DNA of 64,000 bases, from contig NZ_JAGGQJ010000005.1 in assembly GCF_018613325.1 (NCBI RefSeq), positions 62,001 to 126,000 of the forward strand, given 5' to 3'. Positions 9,606 to 22,004 of this stretch are shown here, one piece after another; position 1 is the stretch's first letter, and every line of letters starts with the position of its first letter. The notes below the pieces were generated by a model. That model was not told where the DNA came from, did no database searches, and worked only from the letters and a program-made list of their open reading frames with translations. The position numbers were made by a program, and so were the translations under genes. The DNA is from Bacillus sp. ISL-34. GTDB taxonomy: Bacteria > Bacillota > Bacilli > Bacillales > DSM-1321.

Positions 9606-9764
9606 ATTATTCACCTCATAAATTTTCCAAAACATCTGAAACGAATTGGAAGTAATCCATCTTTTCTAACTATAAATAAGTAGCTCAGTGCCCCAGCTCA
9701 GTTCACTTCTAGGTTAATTATAGTATAGGTGAATAATCAACGTCAAAGAGATTCAAAAATGTCG

Positions 9765-10220
9765 TTATTTGTTTAATTTTACATCTACATTATATTGAGG
9801 CACAACCCTGTTTATCATGCCTTGTATTCGCTGCATTTCCTTATTTCTTTCCTTTTCCGTCTTGATTTTGCCTTTATCATGGACCGTAACATGTATGGTA
9901 TTTCCATTAAACCAAACGGAGCCCGCCTCATAATTGGTTTCCGATTCAATGACTCCGCGGATTTCATCAATTTGCTGCCCCATGGATGGAGAATTATTGG
10001 ATGTATGATGCGGTGTGTTGAGGACTTGATCCGATGGCCGTTCCGCTTCATTGTCCCAATCATTATTGGATACCTGATTTAAACCATTGCCAACAAAATC
10101 CCTGCCATTCCGGGATTGATCACCATATTCCGAATCATTATTTATTGCATTGTCATTTTGACCGCATGCCGTTAGTGCAGCAAGCAGAAAAGCCGTCATA
10201 ATAAACAGTTTTGATTTCAT
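9765..10220 (-). CDS. Putative lipoprotein, unknown function
   Basis: A 151-residue protein with a lipoprotein signal: charged start MKSK, hydrophobic stretch, and lipobox LTAC with Cys19. The ATG at 10220 was chosen because GGAGGGTG lies 6 bases before it; the longer frame starts inside that site. The middle (20-80) is rich in Asn, Asp, Ser and Gln and probably unstructured. A conserved-looking C-terminal domain (about 82-151) includes SVWFNGNTIHVTVHDKG. Its general plan recalls the YhcN/YlaJ sporulation lipoproteins, but I cannot assign it firmly. Confidence 0.7.
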   Translation of the reverse strand: MKSKLFIMTAFLLAALTACGQNDNAINNDSEYGDQSRNGRDFVGNGLNQVSNNDWDNEAERPSDQVLNTPHHTSNNSPSMGQQIDEIRGVIESETNYEAGSVWFNGNTIHVTVHDKGKIKTEKERNKEMQRIQGMINRVVPQYNVDVKLNK

Positions 10221-10386
10221 ATTTTCACCCTCCATTTTGATTGGTTAAGAAGAACATTTCCTCGTTAGCCTTCCCAAAACGGGGCAATATTTATCTTTTA
10301 TTTCCTACCATGTATTGGTCATAACACACCTGAATAACTCCAGAAGTTTTTCCACCCCTTATTATTATTCCCAACCATTTCTTCAT

Positions 10387-10424
10387 AAAAAAAGCACCCT
10401 ACGATCTCATGGATCATAGGGCAC
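10387..10424 (-). terminator. Rho-independent terminator of tdk
   Basis: A long imperfect stem (10394-10406 with 10412-10424) just beyond the tdk stop is followed by seven T on the minus strand. Confidence 0.85.
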
Positions 10425-10429
10425 CCTAA

Positions 10430-11035
10430 TTAAATATGTTCTTTAATCCCTACAGACTGCTTACCCGGAACTTCGTGATGATGGCGGCAGCGGGGCTCGT
10501 ATGATTCCGATGCACCCACAAGGATGATCGGCTCATCATAGGAGGCCGGCTCCCCATCTATCAAGCGCTGTGTCCTGCTCGCTGGTGATCCGCACACTTC
10601 ACACACAGCCTGCAGCTTAGTCACCGATTCTGCCAGCGATAATAGAACAGGCATAGGACCGAATGGTTCACCTCGGAAATCTTGATCGAGTCCAGCCATA
10701 ATCACTCGATAACCGCTGTCCGCAAGATGCTGGGCAACCCCGATAATTTCATGATCAAAAAATTGCACTTCATCTATTGCAATGATATCCAGGGGCTTGT
10801 CCAAATACTTAAAGATATCCGTTGAATGGGCAATCGGTTTTGCCATCACAGAAGATCCATTGTGTGATACGACAGCCTCTTCCGCATAGCGATTATCAAT
10901 AGCTGGTTTAAATACAGCTATTTGCTCTTTAGCAAATTGAGCACGGCTGACTCGTTTAATCAATTCCTCAGATTTACCTGAAAACATGCTTCCGCAAATA
11001 AGCTCGATCCAGCCTGTTTGTTTCATTACATACAT
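10430..11035 (-). CDS. tdk: Thymidine kinase
   Basis: A 201-residue type II thymidine kinase that phosphorylates thymidine with ATP for salvage. The P-loop GSMFSGKS is at 15-22, [10 protein letters not shown] near residue 87 is the Walker B region, and the zinc-binding cysteines lie in CEVCGSP near 144 and CRHHH near 183. The start MYVMKQTGW matches B. subtilis Tdk. It stands next to rpmE and rho as in other Bacilli. Confidence 0.96.
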   Translation of the reverse strand: MYVMKQTGWIELICGSMFSGKSEELIKRVSRAQFAKEQIAVFKPAIDNRYAEEAVVSHNGSSVMAKPIAHSTDIFKYLDKPLDIIAIDEVQFFDHEIIGVAQHLADSGYRVIMAGLDQDFRGEPFGPMPVLLSLAESVTKLQAVCEVCGSPASRTQRLIDGEPASYDEPIILVGASESYEPRCRHHHEVPGKQSVGIKEHI

Positions 11036-11128
11036 GGAAACAGCTACTCCCTTCCACCTGTCGATCCCTTGGCCATAATTGAAGTCGACCCGGCTTTATA
11101 TAAATTCTTACTTGTTTATGGAAAAGAA

Positions 11129-11159
11129 AAAACAGGCAAGAAAAATACTTGCCTGTTTT
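11129..11159 (-). terminator. Rho-independent terminator of rpmE
   Basis: Perfect stem AAAACAGGCAAG/CTTGCCTGTTTT lies 15 bases after the rpmE stop and is followed by T residues on the minus strand. Confidence 0.9.
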
Positions 11160-11173
11160 TTAAAAAGTCCGGC

Positions 11174-11374
11174 TTATTTAATACCGTATTTTTTGTTGAA
11201 ACGATCAACACGTCCGCCAGCTTCAGCGAATTTTTGACGACCAGTGTAGAATGGGTGGCACTCTGAACAAGTCTCAACTTTGATCTCTTCTTTAACTGAA
11301 CCAGTTTCAAAAGTGTTTCCGCAAGAGCAAATTACTTTTGAAAGCTTATAATTTGGATGAATTCCAGTTTTCAT
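11174..11374 (-). CDS. rpmE: 50S ribosomal protein L31, zinc-binding form
   Basis: A 66-residue large-subunit protein. Two CxxC pairs (CSC near residue 16 and CSEC near 35) mark the zinc-containing type, which in B. subtilis is replaced by the non-zinc paralogue YtiA under zinc starvation. The frame is open for 34 codons upstream. The ATG at 11374 ([12 protein letters not shown]) has AAGGAG 8 bases before it and fits the family. It sits between rho and tdk as usual. Confidence 0.96.
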   Translation of the reverse strand: MKTGIHPNYKLSKVICSCGNTFETGSVKEEIKVETCSECHPFYTGRQKFAEAGGRVDRFNKKYGIK

Positions 11375-11523
11375 TCTTTTCAGCTCCTTATGCCCTGAAT
11401 CATTCGAAACAGAGTTATATACTTCAAGTTGAGGGAAAAACACCCTCACATTTATTGTAAAAACACATGAACTCATTATAACAACTTAAGACTAGTTGTG
11501 CAACTGTTTGTTTCTTACAGGGT

Positions 11524-12813
11524 TTAAGAACGTTTTACGCTCGCTGGCCCCTTTTTCATTTCTGACATCTCTTCATCCAGCTTACTGAAAAATTCTTCAT
11601 TACCCTTTGTCTGTTTTAGACGGCGAAGGAATTTCTCCGAGAAATCAGGCGAGTCTGACATCGTTTTCCTAATGGCCCATAGTTTATCCAGGCGATCTTT
11701 CGGAATTAGCAATTCTTCTTTACGTGTGCCTGAGCGGCGAATATCGATTGCCGGGAAGATGCGTCTTTCGGCAAGGGCACGATCTAAATGCAGCTCCATA
11801 TTGCCCGTACCTTTAAATTCTTCATAAATGACATCGTCCATTCTTGAACCCGTATCCACCAATGCTGTAGCAAGGATCGTCAGGCTGCCGCCTTCCTCGA
11901 TATTCCTCGCCGCACCGAAAAAGCGTTTTGGACGGTGGAATGCAGCAGGGTCAATCCCCCCTGATAGTGTACGTCCGCTCGGCGGAATGACAAGGTTGTA
12001 AGCACGGGCAAGTCGAGTGATGCTGTCCATTAAAATGATGACATCACGTTTATGCTCCACAAGGCGCATGGCTCGTTCTAATACTAGCTCAGCCACCTTG
12101 ATATGGTTTTCCGGCACCTCATCGAACGTTGAACTTACCACGTCTCCAGCAACGGAACGTTCAATGTCAGTCACTTCTTCCGGGCGTTCATCGATCAACA
12201 GCACAATCAATTCCGATTCGGGATGGTTTGTGGTTATCGCATTGGCAATTTCCTTGATGAGCATCGTTTTACCGGCTTTTGGGGGTGCGACAATCAGCCC
12301 ACGCTGTCCAAAACCGACCGGTGCCAGGACATCCATAATCCTGGTTGATAAGTTCTTCGGTGTCGTTTCCAGTTTAATTTGCCTGTTTGGATACAGCGGT
12401 GTCAAACCTGGAAAGTGGACACGCTCTTTAGCTGATTCCGGGTTATCGCCATTGACTGCTTCAACATGAAGCAATCCATAATAGCGCTCGTTTTCCTTTG
12501 GAGGCCTTACCTTACCGGACACCTTATCTCCATTTCGCAAATCGAATCTGCGGATCTGTGAAGCAGAAATATAAATATCCTCCGAGCTTGGAGAATAATT
12601 AATTGGACGCAGGAAACCGAAGCCCTCTGAAGGGATGATCTCTAAAACGCCCTCCATGAATAGAAGGCCATCCTGCTCAGCTTGTGCTTTCAGGATAGCG
12701 AAAATAAGTTCCTTTTTTGAAAGTTTGCTGTAATAGGAAACTTTATATTCACGCGCATGCTCATAGAGATCCTTTAGTTTCATGTTTTCTAAATTAGAAA
12801 TAGTTAAATTCAT
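11524..12813 (-). CDS. rho: Transcription termination factor Rho
   Basis: A 429-residue hexameric RNA helicase that ends untranslated transcripts. The N-terminal Rho-N helix bundle covers residues 1-50. The cold-shock-like RNA-binding domain (about 52-120) includes GFGFLRP. The ATPase domain has Walker A APPKAGKT at 176-183 and Walker [16 protein letters not shown]. The ribosome binding site is weak. The roughly 260 bases before the start carry no hairpin I recognise, though B. subtilis rho is known to control itself through its leader. Confidence 0.96.
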   Translation of the reverse strand: MNLTISNLENMKLKDLYEHAREYKVSYYSKLSKKELIFAILKAQAEQDGLLFMEGVLEIIPSEGFGFLRPINYSPSSEDIYISASQIRRFDLRNGDKVSGKVRPPKENERYYGLLHVEAVNGDNPESAKERVHFPGLTPLYPNRQIKLETTPKNLSTRIMDVLAPVGFGQRGLIVAPPKAGKTMLIKEIANAITTNHPESELIVLLIDERPEEVTDIERSVAGDVVSSTFDEVPENHIKVAELVLERAMRLVEHKRDVIILMDSITRLARAYNLVIPPSGRTLSGGIDPAAFHRPKRFFGAARNIEEGGSLTILATALVDTGSRMDDVIYEEFKGTGNMELHLDRALAERRIFPAIDIRRSGTRKEELLIPKDRLDKLWAIRKTMSDSPDFSEKFLRRLKQTKGNEEFFSKLDEEMSEMKKGPASVKRS

Positions 12814-13076
12814 TATGACACCACACTTTTATTAATTAAACGTTTTCACCCATACTGAAAAAGAAATGGTTTGTTAGATGGAAGAAAAACCGCAATCCAT
12901 GTACCCGACCAGAGTTTTCTTAGAAAGGATGATACATTTTTACATGTAAAGAAGAAAATTAATTGAAGGCTTCTTGAAGTTTGGAGTGAAAGGGCAGATT
13001 TTAAATTATTAATAGTAGACCAAGCTTTATTTTACTTTTTTTATTTTAATTATTCAACTTAAATTTTTTAAAAGAG
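12814..13076 (-). other. Intergenic leader region of rho
   Basis: About 260 A+T-rich bases between the glpX terminator and rho. I see no open frame, strong hairpin or clear promoter. It is probably the rho promoter and untranslated leader. Confidence 0.4.
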
Positions 13077-13103
13077 AAAGCGAGCGATGAAACCGCTCGC
13101 TTT
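13077..13103 (-). terminator. Rho-independent terminator of glpX
   Basis: Stem AAAGCGAGCG/CGCTCGCTTT lies about 30 bases past the glpX stop. The minus-strand tail is T-rich but interrupted; the plus-strand tail has five T. Confidence 0.8.
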
Positions 13104-13131
13104 TTAAAAGTGATTTTTCTAAAAAACGCTA

Positions 13132-14094
13132 TCAGTCAATCAAACCATTCGGTTTAATCTTAAGACTGTGACGACCATCAATGAAACGAACGGTACCAGA
13201 TTTAGCACGCATGACTACGGATTGTGTTTCGCCGTAATGCCCTTTAAATTGTACACCTCGTAAAAGTTCTCCATCAGTTACACCTGTTGCAGCAAAAATT
13301 GCATCATCTCCGCGAACAAGGTCTTCCATTCTGAGGACTCTTCCTAAATCAAGGCCCATTTTTCCACAGCGTTCCACTTCTTCATCACTTTGAGGAACGA
13401 GCTTACCTTGAATTTCCCCTCCAAGGCATTTCAAGGCAACGGCTGCAATAACTCCTTCTGGAGCTCCGCCAGATCCGAATAAGATGTCAACACCAGTAAG
13501 ATCGAAGGCCGTATTTATGGCTCCCGCTACATCTCCATCGTTGATCAACTTGATACGTGCCCCTGCCTCACGAAGTTCATGAATGATCTTCGAATGACGA
13601 TCGCGGTTCAATACTGTTGCAACCACGTCTTGGATATCTTTATTCTTTGCCTTGGCTACCGCTTTCAGGTTGTCCAATACGGAAGCATTGATATCAATCT
13701 GACCAACAGCCTCTGGTCCGACAGCTATTTTATCCATATACATATCCGGGGCATGAAGCAAATTCCCTTTATCGGCTATCGCCAATACAGCCAATGCATT
13801 CCAGCCGCCGGATGCAACGATGTTCGTTCCTTCTAATGGATCAACCGCAACATCCACTAGTGGTCCAAGACCAGTACCAAGTTTTTCGCCAATATAAAGC
13901 ATTGGCGCTTCATCCATTTCCCCTTCACCGATTACAACCGTTCCTTGCATGGGAATAGTATTGAAAACATCCCGCATTGCAGTCGTTGCTGCATCATCTG
14001 CTTCGTCTTTCTTTCCTCTTCCCATCCAACGAGCTGAATTTAGTGCCGCCGCCTCTGTTACGCGGACAAGCTCCATCGATAAACTTCTTTCCAT
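13132..14094 (-). CDS. glpX: Fructose-1,6-bisphosphatase, class II
   Basis: A 320-residue GlpX-type phosphatase that removes the 1-phosphate of fructose 1,6-bisphosphate in gluconeogenesis. Metal and substrate motifs include [15 protein letters not shown] near residue 56 and VDPLEGT near 84. The ATG follows GAGGGGG. In B. subtilis this is ywjI, between murAB and rho as here, where it is a second gluconeogenic phosphatase besides Fbp. Nothing unusual is seen. Confidence 0.95.
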   Translation of the reverse strand: MERSLSMELVRVTEAAALNSARWMGRGKKDEADDAATTAMRDVFNTIPMQGTVVIGEGEMDEAPMLYIGEKLGTGLGPLVDVAVDPLEGTNIVASGGWNALAVLAIADKGNLLHAPDMYMDKIAVGPEAVGQIDINASVLDNLKAVAKAKNKDIQDVVATVLNRDRHSKIIHELREAGARIKLINDGDVAGAINTAFDLTGVDILFGSGGAPEGVIAAVALKCLGGEIQGKLVPQSDEEVERCGKMGLDLGRVLRMEDLVRGDDAIFAATGVTDGELLRGVQFKGHYGETQSVVMRAKSGTVRFIDGRHSLKIKPNGLID

Positions 14095-14193
14095 TTCCGG
14101 TTCCCCCTCATGTACACTAGCATGATTTATTTATATATTAGTATAACACATTATATCATATATAGTAACACAATGAGGTAACAAGAAAAGGGA

Positions 14194-15477
14194 TCAGCTT
14201 TTGAGCTGCTCCACTTCTTCTTGGGTCATTTCTTCACGCCAAATCGTTGCTCCCAAACCTGAAAGTTTTTCAACAAGATGGCTATATCCGCGATCGATAT
14301 GTTCAAGCCCAGTCACTTCTGTAATCCCTTCAGCCATTAAACCGGCAATTACAAGGGCCGCTCCGGCACGTAAATCACTTGCTTTCACTTTTGCCCCATG
14401 AAGTTGGACAGGACCATCGACGATGCCCGCTCTGCCCTCGACTTTTATCTTCGCATTCATGCGTCGCAGTTCATCAATATGCTTAAATCGTGCCCCGTAT
14501 ATCGTATCGGTCACCATGCTAGAACCGGTTGCTTTTGTTAAGAGGGAAGTGAAAGGTTGCTGAAGATCCGTTGGGAACCCAGGGTAAACCAATGTCTTGA
14601 TATCAACGGATTTATATTGTTCTCCCGGTGAGACAAATATCTGGTCATCACCCGCTTCAATATTAATCCCCATTTCCCTCAATTTGGCGGTCAATGACTC
14701 CAAATGCTGGGGAATGACATTATCAATCAAGATTCCTTCTCCGACAGCAGCGGCTAAAATCATGAAAGTGCCGGCTTCAATCCGATCCGGTATGATCGTA
14801 TGCTTGCACCCATGCAAACTTTCCACACCATCAATACGAATGATATCCGTTCCTGCACCCTTTATTTTCGCTCCCATATTGGTCAACAATGTGGCGACAT
14901 CGATGATTTCCGGTTCTTTCGCAGCATTTTCAATTACAGTGCGGCCTTTGGCCAAAACGGCGGCAAGCATGATATTGATCGTTGCCCCTACACTAACGAC
15001 ATCCAAATATATGCGTGCTCCCCTTAGCTCGTCCGCCCTAAGGTAAATGGCTCCTTGTTCATTCGTCACTTGTGCGCCCAGTGCTTCGAACCCCTTAATA
15101 TGCTGATCTATCGGGCGAGGTCCTAAATGGCAGCCTCCAGGCAAGCCGATCACTGCCTTTTTGAATTTACCAAGCATTGCCCCCATTAAATAATAAGAGG
15201 CACGTAACTTCTTGACCCTACCATTGGGAAGAGGCATTGAAATCATCCTGCTGGGGTTGACTGTCATTTCGCCTTCATCAAAGGATACCTCACCGCCAAT
15301 TTCCTCCATTAACGCTTTCAGCATCTGTACATCCGAGATATCAGGCAGGCCTTCAATCGTTACGGGAGAGTCCGCTAAAATCGTTGCAGGAATAAGGGCG
15401 ACCGCACTATTTTTTGCTCCACTGACACGAATGCTTCCCTTTAGAGGATAGCCACCGGCAATTTTAAGTTTTTCCAT
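14194..15477 (-). CDS. murAB: UDP-N-acetylglucosamine 1-carboxyvinyltransferase (second MurA paralogue)
   Basis: A 427-residue EPSP-synthase-fold enzyme that adds enolpyruvate from PEP to UDP-GlcNAc, the first committed step of peptidoglycan synthesis. The active-site cysteine targeted by fosfomycin is C116 in GGCHLGPRP. Lys22 and Asn23 in SGAKNS match the substrate site. Position between glpX and the transaldolase gene identifies it as the MurAB/MurZ paralogue rather than the essential MurAA near atp genes. A good AAGGGAG precedes the ATG. Confidence 0.94.
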   Translation of the reverse strand: MEKLKIAGGYPLKGSIRVSGAKNSAVALIPATILADSPVTIEGLPDISDVQMLKALMEEIGGEVSFDEGEMTVNPSRMISMPLPNGRVKKLRASYYLMGAMLGKFKKAVIGLPGGCHLGPRPIDQHIKGFEALGAQVTNEQGAIYLRADELRGARIYLDVVSVGATINIMLAAVLAKGRTVIENAAKEPEIIDVATLLTNMGAKIKGAGTDIIRIDGVESLHGCKHTIIPDRIEAGTFMILAAAVGEGILIDNVIPQHLESLTAKLREMGINIEAGDDQIFVSPGEQYKSVDIKTLVYPGFPTDLQQPFTSLLTKATGSSMVTDTIYGARFKHIDELRRMNAKIKVEGRAGIVDGPVQLHGAKVKASDLRAGAALVIAGLMAEGITEVTGLEHIDRGYSHLVEKLSGLGATIWREEMTQEEVEQLKS

Positions 15478-15686
15478 AATAAACTCCCTTCCACGCTAAG
15501 CACTTAGAAGCTACTTCCAAAAAGTAATATTTTACCACAAGAAAATTGCATAATCCGACAACATTTACTATCTAGTTCTTTAGTTTACACAAAAGTAGAA
15601 AAATCATGTAAAAAAAGATAAAAATTTCTAATTTATGTTAATTTTATTTAAAACAGTGCAATCTATAGCGACTTAGCGGCAAGGCA

Positions 15687-16337
15687 TTATGCTTCAGTAC
15701 GTGAATTCCAATCGTTCAAGAAAGCTTCAATTCCTTTATCCGTTAATGGGTGGTGGAATAATTGCATTAAAACTTTATAAGGGATCGTTGCAATATGTGC
15801 CCCTTTAAGAGCCGCCTCAGTAATATGCATCGGATGGCGGATGGAAGCTGCAATGATCTCGGCATTGATATCATGGATCGCGAATATGTCAGCAATATCC
15901 GAAATTAAATCCAAACCATTTTGGCCGATGTCATCCAAGCGTCCTAAAAATGGTGATACATAAGTTGCTCCTGCCCTAGCTGCCAATAATGCTTGGTTTG
16001 CACTGAAAATAAGGGTGACATTTGTTTTGACACCTTGTTTTGTAAGTGCTGTAACAGCCTTCAAACCGTCTGGAGTCATTGGTACTTTAATCGTGATATT
16101 AGGTGCAATCGCAACAAGTTCTTTGGCTTCAGCCATCATTCCTTCAAAATCAAGCGCAATGACTTCTGCAGAAACGGATTCCTTAACAAGGCTTGTGATT
16201 TCTTTTAGCCGGTCATGGAAAGAAACTCCCTTTTCTCTTGCAACAAGGGACGGGTTAGTCGTAACTCCAGCTAAAACGCCCAGTTCGTGCGCTTGTTTGA
16301 TTTCTTCCATGTTTGCTGTATCTATAAAGAATTTCAT
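15687..16337 (-). CDS. tal: Small transaldolase / fructose-6-phosphate aldolase family
   Basis: A 216-residue TIM-barrel enzyme of the short transaldolase family (ywjH in B. subtilis). The Schiff-base lysine is K84 in [15 protein letters not shown] near residue 24 is the family signature. It probably transfers dihydroxyacetone units in the non-oxidative pentose phosphate pathway. The short form can also act as fructose-6-phosphate aldolase, which sequence alone does not settle. It lies downstream of fbaA, whose product works on related sugars. Confidence 0.93.
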   Translation of the reverse strand: MKFFIDTANMEEIKQAHELGVLAGVTTNPSLVAREKGVSFHDRLKEITSLVKESVSAEVIALDFEGMMAEAKELVAIAPNITIKVPMTPDGLKAVTALTKQGVKTNVTLIFSANQALLAARAGATYVSPFLGRLDDIGQNGLDLISDIADIFAIHDINAEIIAASIRHPMHITEAALKGAHIATIPYKVLMQLFHHPLTDKGIEAFLNDWNSRTEA

Positions 16338-16440
16338 AAAATAGCCTCCGTATGTAATCGATTTTTTCTTTCTCTATATGCATCTGAATTCTAATTCTTC
16401 AAAAAATGGAGCTCGGATTCAGCCCTGCATCTAAAAGAAA

Positions 16441-16470
16441 CCATTAGGGGGGTGCCCCCCCCCCCAATGG
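16441..16470 (-). terminator. Terminator of fbaA with an 11-base C/G run
   Basis: CCATT and a G run pair with a C run and AATGG; the minus strand then reads TTTCTTTT. One arm contains eleven consecutive C (16455-16465), longer than needed for pairing with the six G of the other arm. Confidence 0.75.
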
Positions 16471-16531
16471 AAACATTACCTATGGCATCTTACATGCAAA
16501 GGGATGGAACCCTTATGTTGCAGTTGAAAAA

Positions 16532-17389
16532 TTATGCTTTGCCGTTTGAACCAAATTCACGTATTTTACCGATAACAGTTTCTTTAATAGCTTCACGGCC
16601 AGGAACCATGAATTTACGAGGATCGTATACTTCAGCATCGTTATTCAGAACTTCACGAACAGCTTTTGTGAACACAATTTGATTTTCCGTATTCACATTG
16701 ATTTTTGATGTTCCAAGAGAAATCGCTTTTTGGATATCTTTCGTAGGAATGCCTGTACCGCCATGAAGAACAAGAGGTTTGTTCGTTAAGTCCCGTACTT
16801 CTTCCATTTCTTTATAGCCTAGGTCAGGTTCACCTTTGTACGGTCCGTGAACGGATCCCAATGCTGGTGCAAAACAGTCGACATTCGTTTCTTTAACTAA
16901 CTGTTCACATTCTTGAGGATCTGCATATACGACTCCATCAGCAATTACATCATCTTCTTGTCCGCCAACCGTGCCCACTTCCGCTTCAACCGAAACATTT
17001 CGTGCGTGAGCGAATTCGACAACCTTCTTGGTTGTTTCGATATTTTCTTCGATCGGGTGATGTGAAGCATCGATCATTACTGAAGTGAATCCAGCTTCGA
17101 TAGCCTCTTTACATTTATCAAAACTTGAACCATGGTCAAGGTGAATGGCCACAGGAACAGTGATTTTCATGTCTTCCAACAATCCTTGAACCATCATCAC
17201 AGTCGTTTTAAAACCACCCATATGACGGGCAGCTCCTTCGGAAACACCAAGGATGACCGGAGATTTTTCTTGTTCTGCAGCAGCTAGAATAGCTTGAGTC
17301 CATTCAAGGTTGTTGATATTGAATTGACCTACTGCATATTTTTCATCAAGGGCTTTATTGAGCATATCTTTCATAGAAACTAAAGGCAT
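16532..17389 (-). CDS. fbaA: Fructose-bisphosphate aldolase, class II
   Basis: A 285-residue zinc-dependent aldolase of glycolysis and gluconeogenesis. Zinc and substrate residues are seen in [10 protein letters not shown] (H83, H86), [10 protein letters not shown] and LHGGTGIP. The ATG has GGAGGAAAT before it. It sits between spo0F and tal as in B. subtilis. A hairpin terminator with a homopolymer arm follows. Confidence 0.96.
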   Translation of the reverse strand: MPLVSMKDMLNKALDEKYAVGQFNINNLEWTQAILAAAEQEKSPVILGVSEGAARHMGGFKTTVMMVQGLLEDMKITVPVAIHLDHGSSFDKCKEAIEAGFTSVMIDASHHPIEENIETTKKVVEFAHARNVSVEAEVGTVGGQEDDVIADGVVYADPQECEQLVKETNVDCFAPALGSVHGPYKGEPDLGYKEMEEVRDLTNKPLVLHGGTGIPTKDIQKAISLGTSKINVNTENQIVFTKAVREVLNNDAEVYDPRKFMVPGREAIKETVIGKIREFGSNGKA

Positions 17390-17562
17390 TTGATTTCCTC
17401 CTACTAGTGGATGTTATTATTTTTAAAGTTAATTCTTTCTAGATATTCCCTAAAACGAAAGTAGCATACGCTTATAAATCAGAATATCTCTCCTCTTTTA
17501 GCATATCAATACATCAAAAAAACAGCAACAAATACACTATACCGAGCCTCAAATTTTATTCC

Positions 17563-17596
17563 AAAAAAACACGGCCCATCTAAAAAAAGATAGCCG
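17563..17596 (-). terminator. Rho-independent terminator of spo0F
   Basis: Stem CGGCCCATCT/AGATAGCCG (17572-17596) is followed by seven T on the minus strand, downstream of the spo0F stop. Confidence 0.75.
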
Positions 17597-17636
17597 CAGC
17601 AATTACTCCATCAATAACATTAAATTTTCAAGACCG

Positions 17637-18008
17637 TTAACTTGATTGAATTGGTAAGTATTCACGAACGGCTTTTCTAATATCATCAATATCAAACGGT
17701 TTTGCAAAGTGTGTCATTGCACCTAAATCCTTTGCTTCTTGAATCATATCAAGTTCACCATATGCCGTCATGATTATGACCCGGATGTCCGGATCGACGA
17801 CTTTCATCCTTTTCAAGATCTCAATGCCGTCCATTCCCGGAATCTTCATATCCAGCAATACAAGATCAGGCGAATGATTATTTAGCACTTCCAAGGCTTG
17901 AATGCCATTAGCGGCTTGAAATGTTTCATACCCTTCTTTATGTAAAACCTCGTTCAATAAAATACGAATCCCGAATTGATCATCAACAATCAATATTTTC
18001 CCTGGCAT
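17637..18008 (-). CDS. spo0F: Sporulation phosphorelay response regulator Spo0F
   Basis: A 123-residue single-domain receiver that passes phosphate from sporulation kinases to Spo0B. The acidic pocket is D9, D10 and the phosphorylated D53 in [12 protein letters not shown]81 and K103 complete the active site. No output domain is present, as expected. AGAGGTG precedes the ATG. A good SigmaH promoter match lies about 130 bases upstream, which fits its known control. It is divergent from ywjG. Confidence 0.97.
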   Translation of the reverse strand: MPGKILIVDDQFGIRILLNEVLHKEGYETFQAANGIQALEVLNNHSPDLVLLDMKIPGMDGIEILKRMKVVDPDIRVIIMTAYGELDMIQEAKDLGAMTHFAKPFDIDDIRKAVREYLPIQSS

Positions 18009-18134
18009 TTTATCACCTCTCCCCTTCCCGATTCATCCATTAACTATTTAGCCTATTCGGCCATATTACCCGAAAAAGGGTAGTTACATAGATTGCGTCA
18101 AATGACTTTTATGTCCAACGCATTTATTGTTCAT

Positions 18135-18159
18135 ATTCGATAATTGTAACAAAATTCCT
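18135..18159 (-). promoter_or_regulatory. Candidate SigmaH promoter of spo0F
   Basis: On the minus strand GCAGGAATT and ATCGAATAT have the AGGA and GAAT cores 17 bases apart, the same spacing as in the spoVG SigmaH promoter. B. subtilis spo0F is SigmaH-dependent. Confidence 0.65.
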
Positions 18160-18306
18160 GCTGTATGGCTAAAGGGAATTTTAATTTTTTTGTTTTTTCG
18201 ACCGATTTAGTAAATTCAGCCCTTCCGGTCAAAAGCCCTGAAACCTGTCATTGCAAAGGAAAGTCCATTATAATAAATATATTATTTTTTAAAGGAGTCC
18301 CTGACC

Positions 18307-18834
18307 ATGTTAAAAATTTTCTCGACACAGATAAGCGGTTTATTTAAGAAAATGATTGAAAATGAAGCCTTTGAAATGGAGGATGCCGGACGCTTGCTGG
18401 CTCAGGCTGCGGTTGGGGACGGTTCTGTGTTCATTCACGGTTTTGGTGAAATGCAGGGCGTCACTGCAGAGGCTTTGGATGGGGCAGAACCCTTCCCTAA
18501 GGCAAAAAGATATGAATTAGGAGAAACTATTTCCAGGGAAGATCGATTTCTCATATTCAGCCGCCATTCGGATGATACAGAAGCATTGTTGCTGGCAAAA
18601 CAACTCAAGGAAAAAGATATCCCATTTGTTGCGGTTTCCACATCCGTCCCTTCTGAAGAAGATTCTCTTTCGGAGTTGGCTGACGTTCATATTGATTTAC
18701 GCATCCAACGTGGATTGATTCCCGATGAAACCGGAAACCGATATGGGTACCCTACCCTCATTACCGCTCTTTTCGCTTATTATGGGATTAAATTCACTCT
18801 TGAAGAAATCATAAAAGAGTATGAAGAAGAATGA
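18307..18834 (+). CDS. ywjG: DUF2529 family protein YwjG
   Basis: A 175-residue cytoplasmic protein of the DUF2529 family, found in Bacilli between spo0F and pyrG. It looks like a sugar-isomerase (SIS)-type fold: GSVFIHGFGEMQ near residue 39, LIFSRHSDDTEALLLAKQL near 80, and VAVSTS near 108. No catalytic function is known to me. It is transcribed away from spo0F and ends in two hairpins, the second very strong. Confidence 0.88.
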   Translation: MLKIFSTQISGLFKKMIENEAFEMEDAGRLLAQAAVGDGSVFIHGFGEMQGVTAEALDGAEPFPKAKRYELGETISREDRFLIFSRHSDDTEALLLAKQLKEKDIPFVAVSTSVPSEEDSLSELADVHIDLRIQRGLIPDETGNRYGYPTLITALFAYYGIKFTLEEIIKEYEEE

Positions 18835-18850
18835 TTATCCATCTAAAAAA

Positions 18851-18919
18851 AACAGCCACATGGGCTGTTTCAGACTGTAGGCAAACTCGACGAAAATCGA
18901 GTTTGCCTACAGTTTTTTT
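18851..18919 (+). terminator. Two tandem hairpins, terminator of ywjG
   Basis: A small hairpin (18851-18869) is followed by a perfect 16-base stem, 18875-18890 with 18897-18912, and then seven T. It lies about 40 bases after the ywjG stop. Confidence 0.9.
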
Positions 18920-18930
18920 GAGAGTTTGTC

Positions 18931-19046
18931 GATTGGAACTAAGGCACGCGCTTTCCACGGGCGATCCGCCCTCGGCGCCTTTGCGCCTGTGGGGATTTCC
19001 CTTGAACGCGTTTTTCCGGCAGGAGTCTCGCACACCCGCTCCAATC
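18931..19046. repeat. Dispersed Bacillus-type intergenic repeat element
   Basis: A G+C-richer 116-base block between ywjG and pyrG with inverted ends GATTGGAAC and GCTCCAATC. It contains CTTTCCACGGGCG near the left end and CCGGCAGGAGTCTCGC towards the right end. I know similar blocks from intergenic regions of many Bacillaceae genomes, where they occur in many copies. It has no open frame or transposase. Only one copy is visible in this window, so the repeat status rests on recall of the family. Confidence 0.55.
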
Positions 19047-19110
19047 ATCTTTGTTTTAACATTTAGAACGCATATTGCCTACAGGCTTTTTTGGTTTAAA
19101 CTAAAAAATC

Positions 19111-19148
19111 AAAAAGGTTTCGGAATGAAACCATTCCAAAACCTTTTT
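19111..19148 (-). terminator. Rho-independent terminator of pyrG
   Basis: A 17-base nearly perfect stem, 19111-19127 with 19132-19148, beginning AAAAAGGTTT, lies about 45 bases past the pyrG stop. It is symmetrical and may work in both directions. Confidence 0.8.
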
Positions 19149-19191
19149 GTCTACAAACTGTATCAGCCACACGTGCTGATTTTTTTGTTTA

Positions 19192-21092
<1,901 letters not shown>

Positions 21093-21128
21093 CAAAAACG
21101 CTCCGCTTACAATAAAAGTAAGGGAGCG
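21093..21128 (-). terminator. Rho-independent terminator of rpoE
   Basis: Stem CGCTCCGCTTAC/GTAAGGGAGCG (21099-21128) with one unpaired base is followed by T-rich sequence on the minus strand. Confidence 0.85.
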
Positions 21129-21211
21129 ATATAATTTAATCATTGTGTCCTTTTTTAAGGAGCCCAAAAATGATTCTACAAATTTCGCCTCAAAAAGTCA
21201 AGGGCGATTAT

Positions 21212-21802
21212 TTATTTCTCATCGTCTTCTTCCACGTCATCCAAGTCATCTTCATCTTCATCTTCGTCCTCGTCATCTTCCAGGACAAATGCATCATCTT
21301 CGATTATTTCTTCTTCCAGATCGTCGTCATCATCCACGTCATCATCCAAAAGCACTTCGTCGATGACTGGAGTACCTAGAATATCATCATCGTCATCATC
21401 TTCATCCTCGTCCAGTTCATCGATGTCTTCTTCAAAGTCAAGATCTTCATCTTCAAGTTCATCGAAATCGTCGATAACGGCGGCAGCCTTTTTGGCTTTC
21501 TTTTTCTTTTTAGGTTTTACAACATGTACGACTTCTTCTTCGATTTGGTCAACAGGGTACCATGTTTTCAATCCCCAGCGGTTGTCCCCAAGTGAAGTAA
21601 AGCGGCCATCCACATTTAAATCCGTATAAAATTGTGCAATTTTCTTTTCCACTTCCGCTTTGGATAAATGGTGCAGCGAAGCTAATTCACTTATTAAGTC
21701 TTTAAATGGAATCGGTTCATTTCTTTCCACTAACAAATCATATGCCATCTCTATTAAGGACATTTCCAATAATTGCTCTTTTGAGTATTGTTTTAAACTC
21801 AA
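21212..21802 (-). CDS. rpoE: RNA polymerase delta subunit
   Basis: The delta subunit of Gram-positive RNA polymerase improves recycling and promoter selectivity. The folded HARE-HTH domain covers about residues 1-90 (DLNVDGRFTSLGDNRWGL). A lysine patch KPKKKKKAKKAA near residue 96 follows, then about 90 residues almost entirely Asp and Glu. The frame opens with a GTG at 21811. The TTG at 21802 (MSLKQYSKEQ) matches the family start better, and both are possible from the AAGGG site upstream. Confidence 0.94.
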   Translation of the reverse strand: MSLKQYSKEQLLEMSLIEMAYDLLVERNEPIPFKDLISELASLHHLSKAEVEKKIAQFYTDLNVDGRFTSLGDNRWGLKTWYPVDQIEEEVVHVVKPKKKKKAKKAAAVIDDFDELEDEDLDFEEDIDELDEDEDDDDDDILGTPVIDEVLLDDDVDDDDDLEEEIIEDDAFVLEDDEDEDEDEDDLDDVEEDDEK

Positions 21803-22004
21803 ATTCCGCACTTCCCTTCTCTATTCAAACACTGAATTCCGTGTTTTTTCACAAAAAAATAATCTAAAACAGTAGTTCGATAAAATAACGACAATTCCTG
21901 CTAGACATATAATCCATTATAAACAATCTAAATGGGTTTATGCTAGTTCTATCTGATACTTTCACAGATTTACCTTATTGTCTATCATTCAGGAAACCAA
22001 AAGC

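Noticed and set aside
9660..9764. Terminator between the lipoprotein gene and prfA
   Set aside because: A short GCTCAG repeat is seen but it is direct rather than a stable stem, and it has no T run.
21363..21629. Serine-rich plus-strand frame opposite rpoE
   Set aside because: It is the antisense reading of the Asp/Glu tail of the delta subunit.
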